A stretch of 39,042 bases of DNA from Oscillospiraceae bacterium (GTDB taxonomy: Bacteria > Bacillota > Clostridia > Oscillospirales > Ruminococcaceae), in assembly GCA_009783205.1 (NCBI GenBank), contig WRHO01000015.1:1-39042 (forward strand). The letters are read 5' to 3'. This document shows positions 38,752 to 39,042 of the stretch, in pieces. A model generated the notes under the pieces. That model did no database searches. It was given only the letters and a program-made list of their open reading frames with translations, and had not been told where the DNA came from. The first letter of the stretch is position 1. Each line of letters begins with the position of its first letter. A program made the position numbers and the translations under genes.

Positions 38752-39042
38752 AATAATAAAACGGTTTTTGAAGTCATTTGCGTAATAACGGGCGGATTAG
38801 CGGGGTTTCTTTTTGGAGCCGCCGACGGGTTGTTTTATGCTTTAGTGACGTTCGTCGTTATGGATTATATCACCGGCGTAGTAAACGCAATTATTAATAA
38901 AAGGCTTTCAAGCAGAACGGGGTTTGAAGGGTTATTTCGCAAAATAATGGTTTTTATTTTAGTTGCGTTGGCAAATATTATTGGCAACCTCCGCAAACCC
39001 CGATTCGCACCGTCAATTTCGTATAAATTGAAAATAATTGCT
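38749..39042 (+). CDS. Phage holin (TcdE/Phage_holin_4_1-like), right end cut or disrupted
   Basis: 98 codons are visible. The translation LNNKTVFEVICVITGGLAGF, GAADGLFYALVTFVVMDYIT and FRKIMVFILVALANII has the membrane segments and DYITG motif of the TcdE/xhlB-type holin family, which permeabilises the membrane for endolysin release. After position 38980 the sequence changes to GNLRKPRFAP..., which does not look like a holin. This coincides with a match to the end of element B, so the gene may be interrupted. TTG start. Confidence 0.75.
   Translation, partial: MNNKTVFEVICVITGGLAGFLFGAADGLFYALVTFVVMDYITGVVNAIINKRLSSRTGFEGLFRKIMVFILVALANIIGNLRKPRFAPSISYKLKIIA
38981..39042. repeat. Possible start of a third palindromic element
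   Basis: TTGGCAACCTCCGCAAACC matches the left end of element B (ATGGCAACCTCCGAAAACC) at 17 of 19 positions. The following 40 bases do not match, and the window ends before any core or right arm. It lies inside the holin frame. Confidence 0.4.

Noticed and set aside
1093-39042. One prophage running from the recombinase to the holin
   Set aside because: Nearly 27 kb between them is filled with chromosomal genes such as spoIVB, udp and corC, with their own promoters and terminators; no repressor, replication or terminase genes occur.

Overview
The window looks like the chromosome of an anaerobic, spore-forming Gram-positive bacterium of the Clostridia, probably the Oscillospirales/Ruminococcaceae. 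The reasons are SpoIVB (a sporulation-specific protease), AGGAGG-type ribosome sites, clean TTGACA-17-TATAAT promoters, many secreted proteins with dockerin-like tails, leucine-rich repeats or Thr/Pro/Glu linkers, half-size TauE/SafE transporters, and a PBSX/SPP1-like phage gene cluster. No rRNA, tRNA or CRISPR array was seen.

Layout. 1-4.2 kb: the start of an exported protein, a lipoprotein, a lone large serine recombinase and a secreted beta-helix protein. 4.3-9.8 kb: a surface-protein island. It holds an ECF sigma factor, a membrane anti-sigma-like protein with an LRR ectodomain, and three secreted LRR or dockerin-like proteins. A scrap of a fourth dockerin module and a regulated, structured leader also lie here. 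9.8-12.8 kb: a broken HEPN-like gene, a CorC/HlyC transporter, a hairpin-forming repeat (element A), uridine phosphorylase and a small membrane protein. 12.8-14.4 kb: two acidic lipoprotein genes with matching promoters and leader hairpins. 14.5-24.8 kb: mostly chromosomal genes: spoIVB, an unknown protein, an orphan solute-binding protein, a polysaccharide deacetylase, a bactofilin, a BaiN/YhiN flavoprotein, a split TauE/SafE pair, two tiny genes and a coiled-coil protein. 25.0-29.2 kb: a 1395-residue secreted papain-family protease with Cys-rich zinc-ribbon-like blocks, two carbohydrate-binding-like modules and a dockerin-like tail. 29.4 kb: element B. 29.6 kb to the end: a myophage-type structural cluster, from portal to holin.

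How the genes may work together. The ECF sigma/anti-sigma pair probably senses something at the cell surface through LRRs that are paralogous to those of the secreted proteins beside it. The dockerin-like tails suggest several of these proteins are displayed or assembled together. The phage cluster lacks terminase, tail tube, tape measure and most of the sheath, and it carries an inserted ATP-grasp gene with its own promoter. It is either decaying or reduced to a particle of unknown use.

Most notable signals: (1) two 160-170 bp palindromic elements with a conserved 59-bp core, arms that differ between copies but remain self-complementary, and a compensatory base-pair change; (2) the LRR-sensing sigma system; (3) a 34-nt translation leader shared by unrelated genes; (4) the ATP-grasp cargo gene and the clean deletion inside the phage cluster. 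Functions are read from sequence alone; no database search was possible.
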